The notes under the pieces were generated by a model, which saw nothing but the letters and a program-made list of their open reading frames with translations, was not told the origin of the DNA and did no database searches. 64,000 bases of DNA from Lasioglossum baleicum (lineage: Eukaryota; Arthropoda; Insecta; Hymenoptera; Halictidae): the NCBI RefSeq assembly GCF_051020765.1, contig NC_134943.1:9796001-9860000 (forward strand), in the 5' to 3' direction. Numbering within the stretch: the stretch's first letter is position 1; every line of letters begins with the position of its first letter. This document shows positions 20,120 to 32,225 of this stretch, piece after piece. The position numbers were made by a program, and so were the translations under genes.

Positions 20120-21857
20120 GTGTTTATTGTCTGCCGCGATTCGATCCACATTCTCGCGCTTCTCTTGACACTCACGGTGCAATTTGCTCTTGCACCCTTT
20201 ATCCGTCAGGTCTCTTTGCTTGACGATCATCCGCGCCGTTTGTCTCGTCATCGTGCTTTGCCGACTGCGTTTCAGGAAATCGTTGTTTTCGACGTTCGAC
20301 AACGCTCTGTCAATAGTTCCTCGTGTCTGAGGGCTTCATATTGGAATTTGAATTGATGAGAAATACCGGGCAAGTGGGACCACGCGACTGGAATGTCGTA
20401 CATATTGCGTTGTTCATCTTGGTTTGGCTGTGGAGGTCTTGGAAAATGATTTTTCATCATGATTATTGTTTCGAGTGACTACAGTTTTAACAATTCTGAG
20501 ATCTGAGGCCGTTCGTTCGATCGGTGCTTGTATGCTTGCTGTTAGACATTCTTGCCACATGAAAGCTACCCTAATTCTCCAAATTGGAATAACCTACAGC
20601 AGAAATTGCAGCCCGGAAGAATTCTCTTTACATAATGGCAGTGGCCGCACTAATGCAGGCTGGTGAAAGCCAGTTCTCCCGGCAAGAGTGAAACGAAGTC
20701 GGGCTACAGTTAACCGTCCTCGCTCGGTCCTCGCGGACCCAAGTTAATATTTGACGAGTTATCTCGCGTGCCAGGAAAAACTCGAGGCGACGAGACAACT
20801 CGCGAGACAACCGCGAGACACCTGATCGCGGCAGGCTGTTAGAAGCGTTCCCGCGGAGAAGCATTATGTGGAGCACGTTTGACTCGTAAAGAGGACAAAG
20901 TAGCGGTGTGTCCTCCGCATTGCGGTAATTTAGTTTTCGAGGCTGGTGCGCGTTCCCCGCGGGAGAGATTTCCGAGTTGTACGCCCGAACGAGAAACTTC
21001 TCCTGGCCAATAAAAACATTATTATTTCGGAAGTTCTGCTGTGAGTAACGAGGGATTGGCACGGATATCAAGCGGCGCTGAAGCACGTGTAGATTCGGAA
21101 ATCGTTCGATTCTAGAATTCGTAGAACGAGCCCGAAGAGAATCCGACGGGCTATACGGTTCGAGTCCGGTGTTGATAATTCGGTTAGCCGGTACATTAGT
21201 CGGAGAAAGGATCCGGGATGCATCAAAGTCCCGGGGATCCACAGGAAAGTCTACGACGACCACACGGTTCAAGCCACGGTGAAACCGCGGGTCGACGTTA
21301 TTAACGTCGGCCAAGGGTGGCCGGCTTGTCGCGTGGTCGTTGTTTAATCGGCCTTCTAATCCGACGCGATCATGGCTGCTGATCGGCCGCCTCCTGGATT
21401 AGCCGGAAAGATTAATCGATCGGGAACACACGACGCCACCCGGCCACCTCGTGGAGCGTAATGAGATCGTTTTGGAACGAGTATCTTCGGGGCGAATCCT
21501 TTTTTTCAACGATTTGCTTTCATTGTTTCATTCTGCCAGGGGAAGCTTGTTTGTGACGTTAACCGAGGACCCTTGGAATAACTTTATAGCACGGTCGACC
21601 ATCTGGAAGAATTTCAGTAATTTCTTTCTTAGCGTCGAGTCATCGCCATTTTTTAGTAGACCGGTCTGCAGTCAACACGTGCGTTAACTTATGCATTCAA
21701 TTTGGCCTTCCAGCTCTAAATCGTATCGTAAAGTCCCAGTGCCGAAGGTCCAGGTAGCAAGTAAACATCTGGTAAAAACACAATCGGTTTTACTGAAACA
21801 TCAAGCCCAGTCTTTAACACTACAGTAAAAAAAATATATAAAAATAACTTTTTAAAA
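19380..21857. other. Mostly unique sequence, several microsatellites, no gene seen
   Basis: A solitary family M right end lies at 19485-19503. A CT run is at 20085-20116. Long overlapping open frames (19477-19995 minus, 19826-20356 plus, 20628-21314 minus with 228 codons) occur in CpG-rich DNA with purine- or pyrimidine-biased translations. I recognise none. Confidence 0.4.
20085..20116. repeat. CT dinucleotide microsatellite
   Basis: An uninterrupted CT run of about 32 bp. Confidence 0.95.
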
Positions 21858-22585
21858 ACCAAGCTTATATGAAAATGCACTAAAAAGGAGAAAATAATCT
21901 TTTTAGACATTAGTGACTATAAATGAAAGCGTGGAACGCTAAACTATATTGACGTAATCCTCGTGGGCGCTCCACGCTTTTATTTATTGTCACTAATGCC
22001 CCAAAAAATTATTTTCTCCTTTTTAGTGCATTTTAATATAAGCGTGGTTCTTAACAAGTTTTTTTTACTTTCTACTTTTTAGTCTTTTTTAAATGGAACG
22101 CAAGATATAGTAACACTGGTATGAAATAGTAAGATATATGGAAACGCAAGATATGGAAATACGCGAGATAGAATGAGGGGATGAGTCCTAGAGACGACGT
22201 CTCTTGATGGAGTCCGAAATTGTCCGAAATGGGACTGAATAAACGGAACACCACAACTACACTGAGCTTCCTCGGTGCGAAATGGGTCAGTGGAGTGGGG
22301 ATGAGTCGGAGTGGGAACACGTAGTGGAGTGGGGATCGCCGAACGCGATGACGTACACCGAGCGTCGCGCGGCGAGGTGTGACGGTTAATATAAACACTT
22401 TTTTTCTCCTAGACGCACAGTTTCTTTTAAATTTGTTTTTTAATATTGCATCGTTGTCACATCCAGTTCTGAGCTATGTTTAGAGTTTCAAGTTTCTAGC
22501 TCATCGGGAAGTGATTTAAAAAAATTCGATTACAAGATTTGACGCATTGAACAGCGACAACGCGGCAAGCTAATATAACCGTGGT
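21858..22585 (-). mobile_element. Composite repeat, family C copy 2
   Basis: Read on the minus strand it starts with a decayed form of ACCACGCTTATATTAGC (complement at 22571-22585) and ends in the palindrome 21850-22065. The body 22072-22398 is homologous to 5050-5345. Relative to copy 1 it has extra sequence (22400-22480) between the body and the TCTAGCTCATCGGGAAGT segment, and one palindrome rather than one and a half. The palindrome loop (core AAACTATATTGACGTAATC at 21941) lies on the plus strand, opposite in relative orientation to copy 1. Confidence 0.8.
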
Positions 22586-24900
22586 AAAATTAATTGAGTT
22601 TGTAGGAGAATTAATACAGTAGATTCGTCATTCAACAAGACGAAGTCGCAGGGTTGCCTGAACCGCTGTGGGGGCGTTTGAATCACGATCGCGGGTCTTG
22701 AAGGCGAGGTATGGTGCCGGACGATAAAGTGTTAACTCGGTTTGCGGTGGAATCGAGCGTGAAGGGTGGCCCGGTGGAAAATCGAGGGTGAAGTAGCGCT
22801 CGGTTTGCTGAAAATCGCGGAGCCCAGCACGGTGGCAAGTGGCGCGGACGCTCGACATGCGGCGGGGCTCATTTTTCTGCGTTAAGCAACCTTAAAGAAC
22901 CCGAGAAAGAGAGAGAAAGAGAGAGAGTTAAGGTGGGGTTTCTCTTGAGATCGCGCGGCAGGTCGTTACGCGGGACCAGGGGCCCAGCGAAGAAGGAAAT
23001 CGCGGGAAACGGAGCGCGTAACCGGAGAAAATTCGCCGAGAAATGAAGGAGCCGAGATACGAAGGGAAAAATCTCGTATCCCACCGTCGGAGATATAGCA
23101 AAAAAAAAAAAGAAGAAATTGTAAAGAGACAGGAAAAAGAGAGAGAGAGAGAAAGAGAGAGGACGGTATTACAATTTCAAATGCAATTCCTTGGGAGCCT
23201 GGCCTCGACGGGCCACTCGACCTATCGAACTCGAAACGACGACACCCGTAAAACAGTCCGCGCGAGTACGAATAACTACGGACCCAGGCTAGAGCCCCAC
23301 TGTTTCGCATTACCGGGATTAAACGGCTCGGAAAATGGTGCCGATATAAACGATTCCTTCGAACCCCGGGTCCTCTTCTTCTTCTTCCTCCTCACCCCCT
23401 CCCCGTCGCTGTTCGATAAGTCGTCAGGAGGAAACGATGTCGCTCTTAAAATAATGAAACGTCCTTTCCCGCTACCGCCTCCGCGCCCCCTTAATTGGAT
23501 GAAAACAATTAACGCCCGAGCCTCGTGGACCGCCGAGCATTCGACGAGCCGGCTGGAATTCCATTTTCCTTATTAGATACATTTGCCTCCTCTTTTTATC
23601 GCGGACCTCCCCCCGCCCTTCTAACTGCTTTTTATCTTGGAACGATCGAGCGAGATACCTCGCAGTCGATGTTAGAAACGTTTTCTCCTAATTAAAATTT
23701 TGGAGGATCCAAGACTCTCTCTCTCTTTGTTTATCTTTCCTCTCTTCAGAACAGTTCTTCTTTTTCTTCTTCTTCTTCGGAAACTCGGATGGGATTAAAT
23801 GTTTTGCAACTCTCCGGGTTAATTAAATTGCCGGCGATCCCATTGAATACTATTGCATTTTACGTGCGCAATATTTGCATTTTAAAATCGACCATTCCTG
23901 TAAGAACTTAATGGCAACACAAACATCAATGCAACAACGATGTCGATTCTTCCGGTATGCTTTCGAAGCGACGTTAAACCGAGATTGTCTCGCATTAATT
24001 TTTGATTGCCAATTAAAACGCCAGAATAGAATGAAACGATACATTATATCGAACAAACACGACAATACAACTATCGGCTCGTGCAAACGCGTGGAAATTG
24101 CTCGACGGACCAAATGAACCGCGATCGCGCCGCGAGATTGATAAGAATAAATTTCCAAGCGTGCTGCCGGCATTGTCGCAGAGGGGAAAAAAGCTCGGTA
24201 ATCGATGTCACCGACGGAACGGACAGGGGATTAAATCTTCGACCGTTATCGGACCAGCAGGGATGATAAGGTAGTATGCGCAGACCGCAGATAAGCCGCT
24301 CGGACGTGTCGTCGTTTCGCGTCGTTCCCGATGGAAGAGATCAAACGCGTGTGACGCGAAACGATCCCGAGTGCGATGAACACGTCGACGACGATCTGAC
24401 GTCCCGACGAAAATCGCCGATCCACCGGAAAAAATCGAGGAATCTACCGATTCAACCTTTTCACCCCATTTTTCCGTTGCTACATCGGCTTCTCGCGATT
24501 ATTTCTGTTCTGGACTTTTTTTTATCGGACGTCCACTTCATCTAGTCAGCACAGATAATTTTTACATTCAAGATCCCAGTTCTCTAGAATTTTCATTTGT
24601 TTATTTTTGTTCGGCAAATTGCAAATTTGTTTTGAAACGTACAACGATTTGAGCCAATCTTTTGTCTCAGTGTTCCGAGGCTTCAATGGCCGAGGGTTTA
24701 ATCAATTTTCCAATTTTGTTTACGGAAACATTGAAAAATATCCGGGACCGAGGGAGAGCACGCAAAAATGTAATCCATATCAAGATTCGCGTTCGTTGTA
24801 TTTTATTTATCCATCGTAATCATCGACTGCAGATTTTCTGTATTTATTAAGCACAATGCGCCGCACGTATACGCAAACATGTACATTAATTGTTCATTAT
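22586..24900. other. Unique, largely CpG-rich sequence, no gene seen
   Basis: A GA-rich run lies at 23137-23161, an A-run at 23100 and TTC/CTT repeats near 23390 and 23757. Frames such as 22966-23310 minus and 23043-23576 plus overlap on opposite strands. No coding signal recognised. Confidence 0.4.
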
Positions 24901-24919
24901 ACAACGTTCCAAGGGTTCG

Positions 24920-25175
24920 ATCAATCCTCCATTTAAACGGGGACAAAGCTAAATAATTTCTATGCCCCAGGGGAAGCTGGAAGCGTTATAATTTACATAA
25001 AAATTTCATTATATTTTCATTCATGGTGCGCAACACGATGCACATCTGCAGCATTTTAATTCGACTCTAAAGACATCCCGATGGTTCGATCTATGTAAAT
25101 GTTCACCGAGCGAAATAATTGCTGTGCCCAAAGGAGTTGCCGAAAAGTTCTAATTTGCATAAAGATCCGCGGTCT
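24920..25175 (+). repeat. Diverged ~165-bp direct repeat ending in a family M end
   Basis: AAATAATTTCTATGCCCCAG, then AAGCTGG..GTTATAATTTACATAAA (about 24950-24999) is echoed by AAATAATTGCTGTGCCCAAA, then GTTGCCG..TTCTAATTTGCATAAA (25113-25160). The second copy finishes with GCATAAAGATCCGCGGTCTA, the family M right end. No matching left end is visible nearby. Confidence 0.55.
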
Positions 25176-26331
25176 ACACCATACCGTAATTTAGTTCTAC
25201 CGCGGTGCAGCATGCATTGCAGTTTCTGGGTCAGGTTTTGCAGCGTCGGTGGGCTCAGTCTCGCGCGAAATTGTACATACTGCGTATTTGCAGCGGTTGT
25301 GTTCCCATAAGCCTGCGATAACACTAACGATAATAATACTGGGACGATAATATCTCGGTGAAAAAAGGAAGAGGGAAGAAAAGAGAGAGAGAGAGAAAGA
25401 AGACGAGTCGTTTCAATCGTCACGCGGCTAATGAGAATTCGCGTCCGGGACGGACCCTAGGGCCTACGGTTCATTAATTTCGAGAGCGTCTGAATATTCC
25501 GGAGTATATCGACGCGTCAACGGGAGATGGAGCTCGGCCAACGGATTAACCTAGAATGTCGAGGTCGCCTAACCGGAGATCTGGAGCATCGATAGGCCGT
25601 CGACATTCGATTCCGGGGACGGTCGGGTCGATCCTCTCTCTAGCTCGTTTCGAATCACCGAACCTGACCACGTACAACTCGGTCCCCACGATCTGTCGGG
25701 CTATAGTCGTGCCAGAATTCTCGATGAAACATCGAGAGCACTCTCCTTTAACCGGTCGAACCCTCTGAATGCGCTGCTCCGGGCCATTTTGACTCTAGAA
25801 CCACTGAAATCTTGATCGTCCCCTTGGCCCCTGTGGTTCGGACTGCAACTTTTATTATTTTCCGCGATACTGCGGAAGTTGGCCGATTTTTTCTGGGTTC
25901 AACAGAGAGCTGATGGATCAGGGAAACTGTATAAAAATTGGCGTACCGAGATCTAAACGGCTTTCCTATCTGTAAGTGCCAGAAGATCGTTTATCAAGGC
26001 TTAAATCTTGTTCAACCCCTTGGTCCCTGGTAAGGACTTGAATTTTTTCGATTTTTACATTTTTATTTATATAGATAAAAATTCTTCTCTACCTTCCTGA
26101 CGAGTTGCAAAATAAATTATCACTTCTCGATCATCTGGTCCTGTAAAATCCTGGAACAAATCCGGATTCGGGATATTCGAGCTACGAAAATTGAAAAAAA
26201 TAAGCCGTCAAACTTTCCCTCGGTTGCTCCAGTTTTCGCGAGAGGAATTCACGCGAAAGGAGAGGTTCTCGAACGAGCACGCGAACCGGTAATTCGCAGC
26301 CCAGTTTCGCGGAGGGCTTGTAGCAAAATTC

Positions 26332-26334
<3 letters not shown>

Positions 26335-26370
<36 letters not shown>
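26335..26370. repeat. GA dinucleotide microsatellite
   Basis: About 36 bp of uninterrupted GA, followed by an interrupted GAGAG tail. Confidence 0.95.
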
Positions 26371-26373
<3 letters not shown>

Positions 26374-27240
26374 GAGAGCGCGAGAGGGGGTTGCAAACGA
26401 GGGGAGTGTCTAATGGCCGTGTTTTAGCGACGGCCCGCACCCGGCCTGGTGAAATTCCGAAACAATCAGCTCTGATAACCCGCAGTTTTCCAACTCGGCG
26501 GCCCGCGAGCCTGCGAACACAATAAAACCAGCCGATTTTCCATTGTTCGGGGCTCCGGCGCCGCGGCGCTCTGCTCGACGCACGAAGCCGGCTAGTTGAG
26601 CCTCGATAATTCGCGTGCGTGCCCCGGAAAGAGGACTCTCGAAATTCTACGTGCTCTCGATCGAGTCCCTTTAATCATTGTCCAACCCTTCCACCAATTT
26701 TCGTTCATTTATCCACCGGAGGATTGCATTTTTTCAAATGTGGAGACCTGGCGCGGTTCGTGATGGATAAAAGAATGAAACGGAACCATTTGTGCGAGGG
26801 GAGCATGCTAAAAATGTGATTGTAATCGAGAGAATAATAGTGATTTTTTATCGAGCTGGATATTCGAGATCGTGTTGAAGTTTACTCCATTATTTTCCAT
26901 GATATTTTTCGTGAATTATAAATTGACTGTAGTAGGTTTAAATCAATAAAAAATATTCTTTTCAAAAAAATTCTCAGTACATCGTTAACACGTATGAAAT
27001 TTTCTCGCATCGAATGAAATAGCGAGTCAGAATGGTTCAGGGATGATGAACGGTGCGCCGATTTTTTCGAAGACATATTATATTGGAACAATGGTTGGAC
27101 GAAGGGCGTTTCGACGCGAATCCAATATTTCCAACGATTGCTCGCATCACGGTGTCCCTGACGTACGGAGAAGAGAGGACCTTCTTCGTGATCGTAAAAC
27201 GCGAACTAGCCAAGGGAGGTATAAGGTCTCTCTCTTTCTT

Positions 27241-27245
<5 letters not shown>

Positions 27246-27276
<31 letters not shown>
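27246..27276. repeat. CT dinucleotide microsatellite
   Basis: About 31 bp of CT preceded by a CTTT-rich stretch. Confidence 0.95.
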
Positions 27277-27278
<2 letters not shown>

Positions 27279-27795
27279 GGAAAAACTAAGGGCATAAATT
27301 TTCAGAACACACGGCGAAATTCGGTTACGCGCACGAACGGCGAAAGCAAATCGGCGAAGAGGGTCGGAGTGAACGTGGCAGGGGCGGGCCCTCGTCCTCC
27401 CGTGAATCGAAGCTGCTTCCTTTCCACGACAATGTCCCTCGAAAGTGGATCTTCCCTTCGAGATTCGATGAAACGGTATCATACAATAATAGTAAAAATT
27501 TTATCGAGCCGTGAACCCATCGGATCCCCGACGGGAATTACAAGCGTTCCGAATCCGGCGCTGTCGATACCATTCTTTCAACGATGCTCGCAGATCGTCG
27601 CAGATCATCTTCTCATTTTGTCGCTGGAGGTGTGACATTTGACATTCAAACATTTTTACAATATTATTCGATCGTTCTTCAGATTCTTGAACGAAGCAAT
27701 ACTTTCTCGTCTCGTTTCTGTTCCTTTAGGATCGAATTACAACATTTTTGTTTTCTGCTGGCATTACTTTTTATCGTTGCTATTTCACGCAGTTA

Positions 27796-28408
27796 CAGTA
27801 AGCAGCATAACTTATTCGACACACTCCAGAAGAATTAGTTTAGTGAATGACGTCTAATAAATAAGTCGAAAAAATGCATTTGGTCGGAATCGTGAAAAAC
27901 AATACTAAAAATTGATTTTTACAACTTTTTTAGCTGGGCCAATAACGAAAATTCAAAAGATGTGTCTGGTCAACTGGTATAAATTATATACGCTCTGAAA
28001 ATTTCATTGAAATCGGTTAATTGGTTTACGAATTATAAACGATCGAAAGTGGTAAAACTTGCCACTTTATGGTACACTACAAATTACCACTTCTGATCGT
28101 TTATAACTCGTAAACCATTTCACTATAATAATTTCAATGAAATTTTCAGAGCGTATATAATTTATACCAGTCGACCAGACACATCTTTTGAATTTTACCT
28201 TATTGGCCCAGTTAAACAAGTTGTAAAAATCAATTTTTTACTATTGTTTGTCACAATTCCGTCCAAATGCATTTTTTCAACGTAGTTTTTACACATCATT
28301 TACTAAACTAATTCTTCGAGCCTTACAGAGAAATTGAAGTCGTTTGGTCCATTCATAAAAAAGTTGTTCTGATTTAAAAATGTGTGGAATCAGTTATGCT
28401 CCTTACTG
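27796..28408. mobile_element. Foldback MITE with CAGTAAG ends and TA duplication
   Basis: Left TA-CAGTAAGCAGCATAACT and right complement of CAGTAAGGAGCATAACT-TA. The arms match over most of the element (for example AAAATGCATTTGGTCGGAAT and AATTTATACCAG). The left arm lacks about 50 bp present on the right near GTCGTTTGGTCC. The centre is near 28080. The arm word CGTTTGGTCC resembles family F1 arms, so the two may be distantly related. Non-coding. Confidence 0.85.
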
Positions 28409-28410
28409 TA

Positions 28411-30327
28411 GATCAGACAATTTTTCATTTGCAAAAATCATGTTCATGTGTTTTGAGCTTGGTAGGTTTAGATGAAGACTCTTGAATTTAACGAACCAAA
28501 TTCCTTTTTGATAGTCCGCGGCCTAAATCGGTGCTCGAAAATCCGGACCGTTCCCCCTTTAGCCTACTTATCACGTAGCGCTCATCAAGGGAAAGGTTCA
28601 AGGACCATTAGTCGCAGCCCTGACCCGGCGATAGCAACAATAATCATCACGGGGGACACAGCTCGAGACGTCGATACTACCCCTCTCTCTCTCTCTCTCT
28701 CTCCCTCTCTCTCTCTCTCTTTCTCCTCGCAGCAGCGGCAACGTAGAAGGAATACGCATTAACGTCGCTCGATATTAACTCGGAACGAGACGAGCAAATG
28801 GAAGAACGAGAGCCTGGTTTGCTTTACGAGCCGCTCGTTTATCAACCGACTCGCCGATAAATCCATCGAGCTCTTTTCCGCGGACTTTCCCCGTTCGCCT
28901 CGGTTTTTGTTCCCGGGGACGCGTGCCGGAAGCGCGAATTTTTATACTACCCCCCCCCGGAGCCCCGAAGTATAATCGTTTCGCTTCACGGCTAGATCCG
29001 GTTATCCCGTTTCTCTTGTCTATCCGGAATTATCGAGTACATCGTCTCTTTTTTAGCCCCGTGATATTCTCTCCGTCCCGGACGTACGTATTTCCGCGAG
29101 AACGTCCGTGGATACGTCCAGTCTCGATCGATTCTGCATGTTTGCGGAACGGACCTGGCCTCGCGGAATTCGGATTCGTTTGAATTTCTGACAATTTCCA
29201 TTCGCTCTGCGGAAGGAAAGTTTCCCTTTTTCTGGAAAGAGAATCGCAATTAAGGGTCAAGCGAATGGTTGAGTCTTAGGGTGGATTTTAGAAGTGGAAT
29301 TTTATATTGAATTTATTAATATTCTCTAAAGAAAATCGCAATTAAGGGTTGGGATTTATTATCATTCTCTTCTGAAAAAAATTGAGAATACATATAATAT
29401 CCAGAATTTTTCACTGATTAATTGCCCTATAAAGATTCCCGAAAACGCAGTACATTTTTAGTCAAGATGGCCGATCATCGCGCAAGAGAATCTTCGAGGA
29501 ATCGATCGTGGGGTGTAAGGGGAGGTAGGGCAAAGTGGTGCGACACTCTCGAAAACTGAAAGCATGGTCGAAACGCAAGTTTAGCGTAATTGGCGGGCCA
29601 TCAGCGTCGAAACTGCCGGAGGATCTGCACCGGCGGAAGTTCCGGCGTCGGGACGCTGCCCGACGAGACACGGAACTTGTAAATTTCGGATGGAGGTGGC
29701 GGAGGGTTCGAGTGTTCCCTGGGGAGCATCGATAACGATCTCGAAACGATCTTCTTTCTCCCGATGAGCGTAATACCGGCGTGTCCCGTTCTAACGGTGA
29801 GATATCATGCTCCTAACGCGCGGTTAATGGATACGGGCGTGTCTCGGAGGAAGAGAGGAGTAGGAAGCGAGAGAGAGAGAAAGACAGAGAGAGGAGACTA
29901 GGATTAAGAGAAATGGACGTTGACGGGACGACAAGAAGATCCGCAATAAGAGCCGGCCAATATTTATCGTCGTCGCCGGAGCCGGAGCTGTCGTCGTCTC
30001 CCACGATATCAATTATCCCGTTTTGCTTTTCACCACCGCGTAATTAACACCCCTGTCCGTCTCCCCTAGGAATTTTTAATATCGACCAACCGGGAATTCT
30101 GTTGCCGGGGTGTGGAGGACTTGGTCCTCTCCCCGTAGCGATCTCCATGGGACATTTCTTGGGAAAACAAGCCCAATGCGCTTCAATCCCTCAACGAAGG
30201 AAAAATTGTACTTGAAAATGTATTTTACAAAATTCTTACGACAAAAATTGCAAAAATGCAATTTTGCAGAAACATCTACTCTTAATTCTTTGAAGTCAAC
30301 ACCGACGAGCCGGTCTCTGTTTATTAT
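28411..30327. other. Unique CpG-rich sequence with a CT run, no gene seen
   Basis: CT microsatellite at 28683-28721 and a C-run near 28951. Overlapping frames on both strands at 28923-29260 and 29813-30012 have no domains. Confidence 0.4.
28683..28721. repeat. CT microsatellite
   Basis: About 39 bp of CT with one interruption (CCC). Confidence 0.95.
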
Positions 30328-30329
30328 TA

Positions 30330-30782
30330 CAGTAAATTTTCTATAGATGCGAAGGCCTCGGGGGGATTTCTTCGCATCTACCGCATTCGGTACTACTTTT
30401 TGAGCTTCGAAGGCCGAGCCTTCTATCTGTCCTAGTCTCTTTCTTTCTGATGCGCTGTCCTTCCTTGCGTTCGAAACTCTCATCATCGATTAAACCACTA
30501 AATACAGTTGAAATTGTATCGTGTTTGGTATCATTTTGCGTTAGAAAAATGCCAGGAATATGTTGCTGAAAGTTCCATAAAAAAATAATGAAAAATAAAG
30601 GAGATTAAATATTGGTGTTACATTGTGATGACGCACGGGAATTTTAACTGTGCCGACGACCGCGACTCTCCGCGTCGCGTTAGCAGTGGTTATACCGAGC
30701 CGAGATTCAGATTACTAAGTTGGGGGGATATTTTTTCGCATCTATCGTACAAAAATTTTGCGCATCTATAGAAAATTTACTG
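30330..30782. mobile_element. TA-flanked MITE with CAGTAAATTTTC ends
   Basis: Left TA-CAGTAAATTTTCTATAGATG and right CATCTATAGAAAATTTACTG-TA are exact complements. Subterminal inverted words TTCGCATCTA and GGGGGGAT also occur on both sides. CAGT termini with a TA duplication suggest a pogo/Tigger or other Tc1/mariner-type element. The interior is not coding. Confidence 0.82.
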
Positions 30783-31060
30783 TAATCATTTTGGCAGCCT
30801 CGTACTCGATGCAGAACTCCGACTCGTAGCAGCGAAATGCTAACAGTTATTATTTCGACTTTCCGAGGACTCTCGGCCGAGATTGTTGGTTTTACGAGTG
30901 GTTCTACGATTGGTGCACGCAACCATCGGCCGGCTAGTCTCATCCGAGAGTAGAACCGTCGATCTCTCGCAGCGTACGACTCGCTGTAACAAGAATTATT
31001 GACTCGTACCACTTGACCGTAAAACTGCAACGGGAGCCGCGTAAACGCAGAGAAACTCGT

Positions 31061-31355
31061 TCGAAGTTCTCGAACCGGTTCCCGAAGGTCCTGTATCGCG
31101 AGGATTCGCATCACCGAGAAAAAAATACTGAATCACGCGAAGTTGCTGGTTTTGTCTTCCCAAGCAATTCCAGGGCAGTAAAATTCGGCTACGGAGAGAT
31201 CCTGCCAGAAATTCTCGGACCGGTTCCCAGAGATCCTGTACCGCAAGGATCCTTCCTCCAGCAAGAGACGAGACCGTATCACGCGGAGCTGCGAATTTTG
31301 GCCGGGCAGCGGCTCCGCGGACAGTAAAATTCGGCTCCGGGCAGATTTGCGAGCT
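31061..31355. repeat. Diverged tandem duplication, ~149-bp unit
   Basis: TTCTCGAACCGGTTCCC near 31065 is echoed by TTCTCGGACCGGTTCCC near 31214. Both units continue through a GATCCTGTA/GGTCCTGTA step, a TCACGCGAAG/TCACGCGGAG step and CAGTAAAATTCGGCT. Minus-strand frames here share ILA(I/V)QDL(R/W)EPVRE because of this duplication. Confidence 0.75.
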
Positions 31356-31968
31356 CGTTCGTGACGTTACGACGACGTCATGCCCGATTCCGCTGCTTCG
31401 ATCCGCGGGAACGAAACAAGGCAGCCATTCTGGCCGTTGCTTGGCAGCTGGCCAACAGAGCGCAGCTTGCTGCCACTCTTGCACCCTGCCAAAGGGCTCC
31501 GCTGGCGAAACTGCGGATCCACAGGCGAAGAAGCTTGCCCTGGAATCGTAGAAAGCGTTTACCTGGTTGCGGGAGGACTGAAATCAGCTCACTCGAAAAA
31601 TGGCTCAGAGAGATTCATTGGAAAAAATTATTTCTCTGATGAATTCTCATGTGACACGGAATTAATCTGCAACTTACAGGGTGAAAGATTCCCAGTTACA
31701 CTTAAACAGTGATGTCTTAATTACCCCTATACAGAATGTATGTACAGTTTTTGTAGGGTAAGGTTGCTCAAGTCGTACCAGTGCTTAAGTCGTACCACTT
31801 GAATTTTGAACGAACTACGGCGGCAACAGCACATACAACGGCAACCAAATATACATCTGAGTCAACCAAGTTGCTTTACGTATTATTGTCTGCCGTAAAC
31901 CAGCCTCATCATAAATCCTGTCATCGAGTAAGTTTATTTCGTAAGAACTAGTCTGGTAGCGTTCAGCT
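31356..31968. other. Unique sequence, possible decayed repeat end, no gene seen
   Basis: Near 31757-31800 GGTAAGGTTGCTCAAGTCG precedes two copies of AAGTCGTACC. It resembles a transposon terminus but has no partner in the window. Confidence 0.4.
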
Positions 31969-31972
31969 TTAA

Positions 31973-32221
31973 CCCTTGCCTTACAATATCGCGTCAGAAT
32001 CGTAATGAAGATTTTGAACAGAGTCTATTAAATATGCTTGTCCTTTAAATATGCGTCTCCTTTATACCGAGATGAAATTCTATTTTGGTTTCCTTAATGC
32101 ATAGTTATTGAAGAACATGTAGGCATACAATAGATATGAATTTTCTCCTTTTTTAGGAAATTACGAACTACAAAGAAAGTTCTAATCGCTGAAACCGTAA
32201 AATAAATCGTATAGCAAAGGG
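31973..32221. mobile_element. piggyBac-like MITE with TTAA duplication
   Basis: TTAA at 31969-31972 and 32222-32225 flank ends CCCTTGCCTTACAATA and the complement of CCCTTTGCTATACGAT. CCCTT termini directly after TTAA are characteristic of piggyBac. 249 bp, non-coding; inverted terminal similarity is about 12 of 16. Confidence 0.7.
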
Positions 32222-32225
32222 TTAA

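Larger units (their letters stand above)
25176..27793. other. Unique sequence with two long microsatellites, no gene seen
   Basis: GA run at 26335-26370 and CT run at 27246-27276. CpG-rich around 25430-25760 and 26210-26640. Open frames here are short and partly created by the microsatellites. Confidence 0.4.

Noticed and set aside
21150..21175. tRNA B-box-like GGTTCGAGTCC
   Set aside because: No A box, no cloverleaf and no acceptor stem pairing around it.
20628..21314. 228-codon minus-strand open frame as a gene
   Set aside because: No domain, no splice context, CpG-rich background where long chance frames are expected.
31630..31660. CTGATGAATTC as a hammerhead core
   Set aside because: No GAAA partner at the right distance and no stem I.
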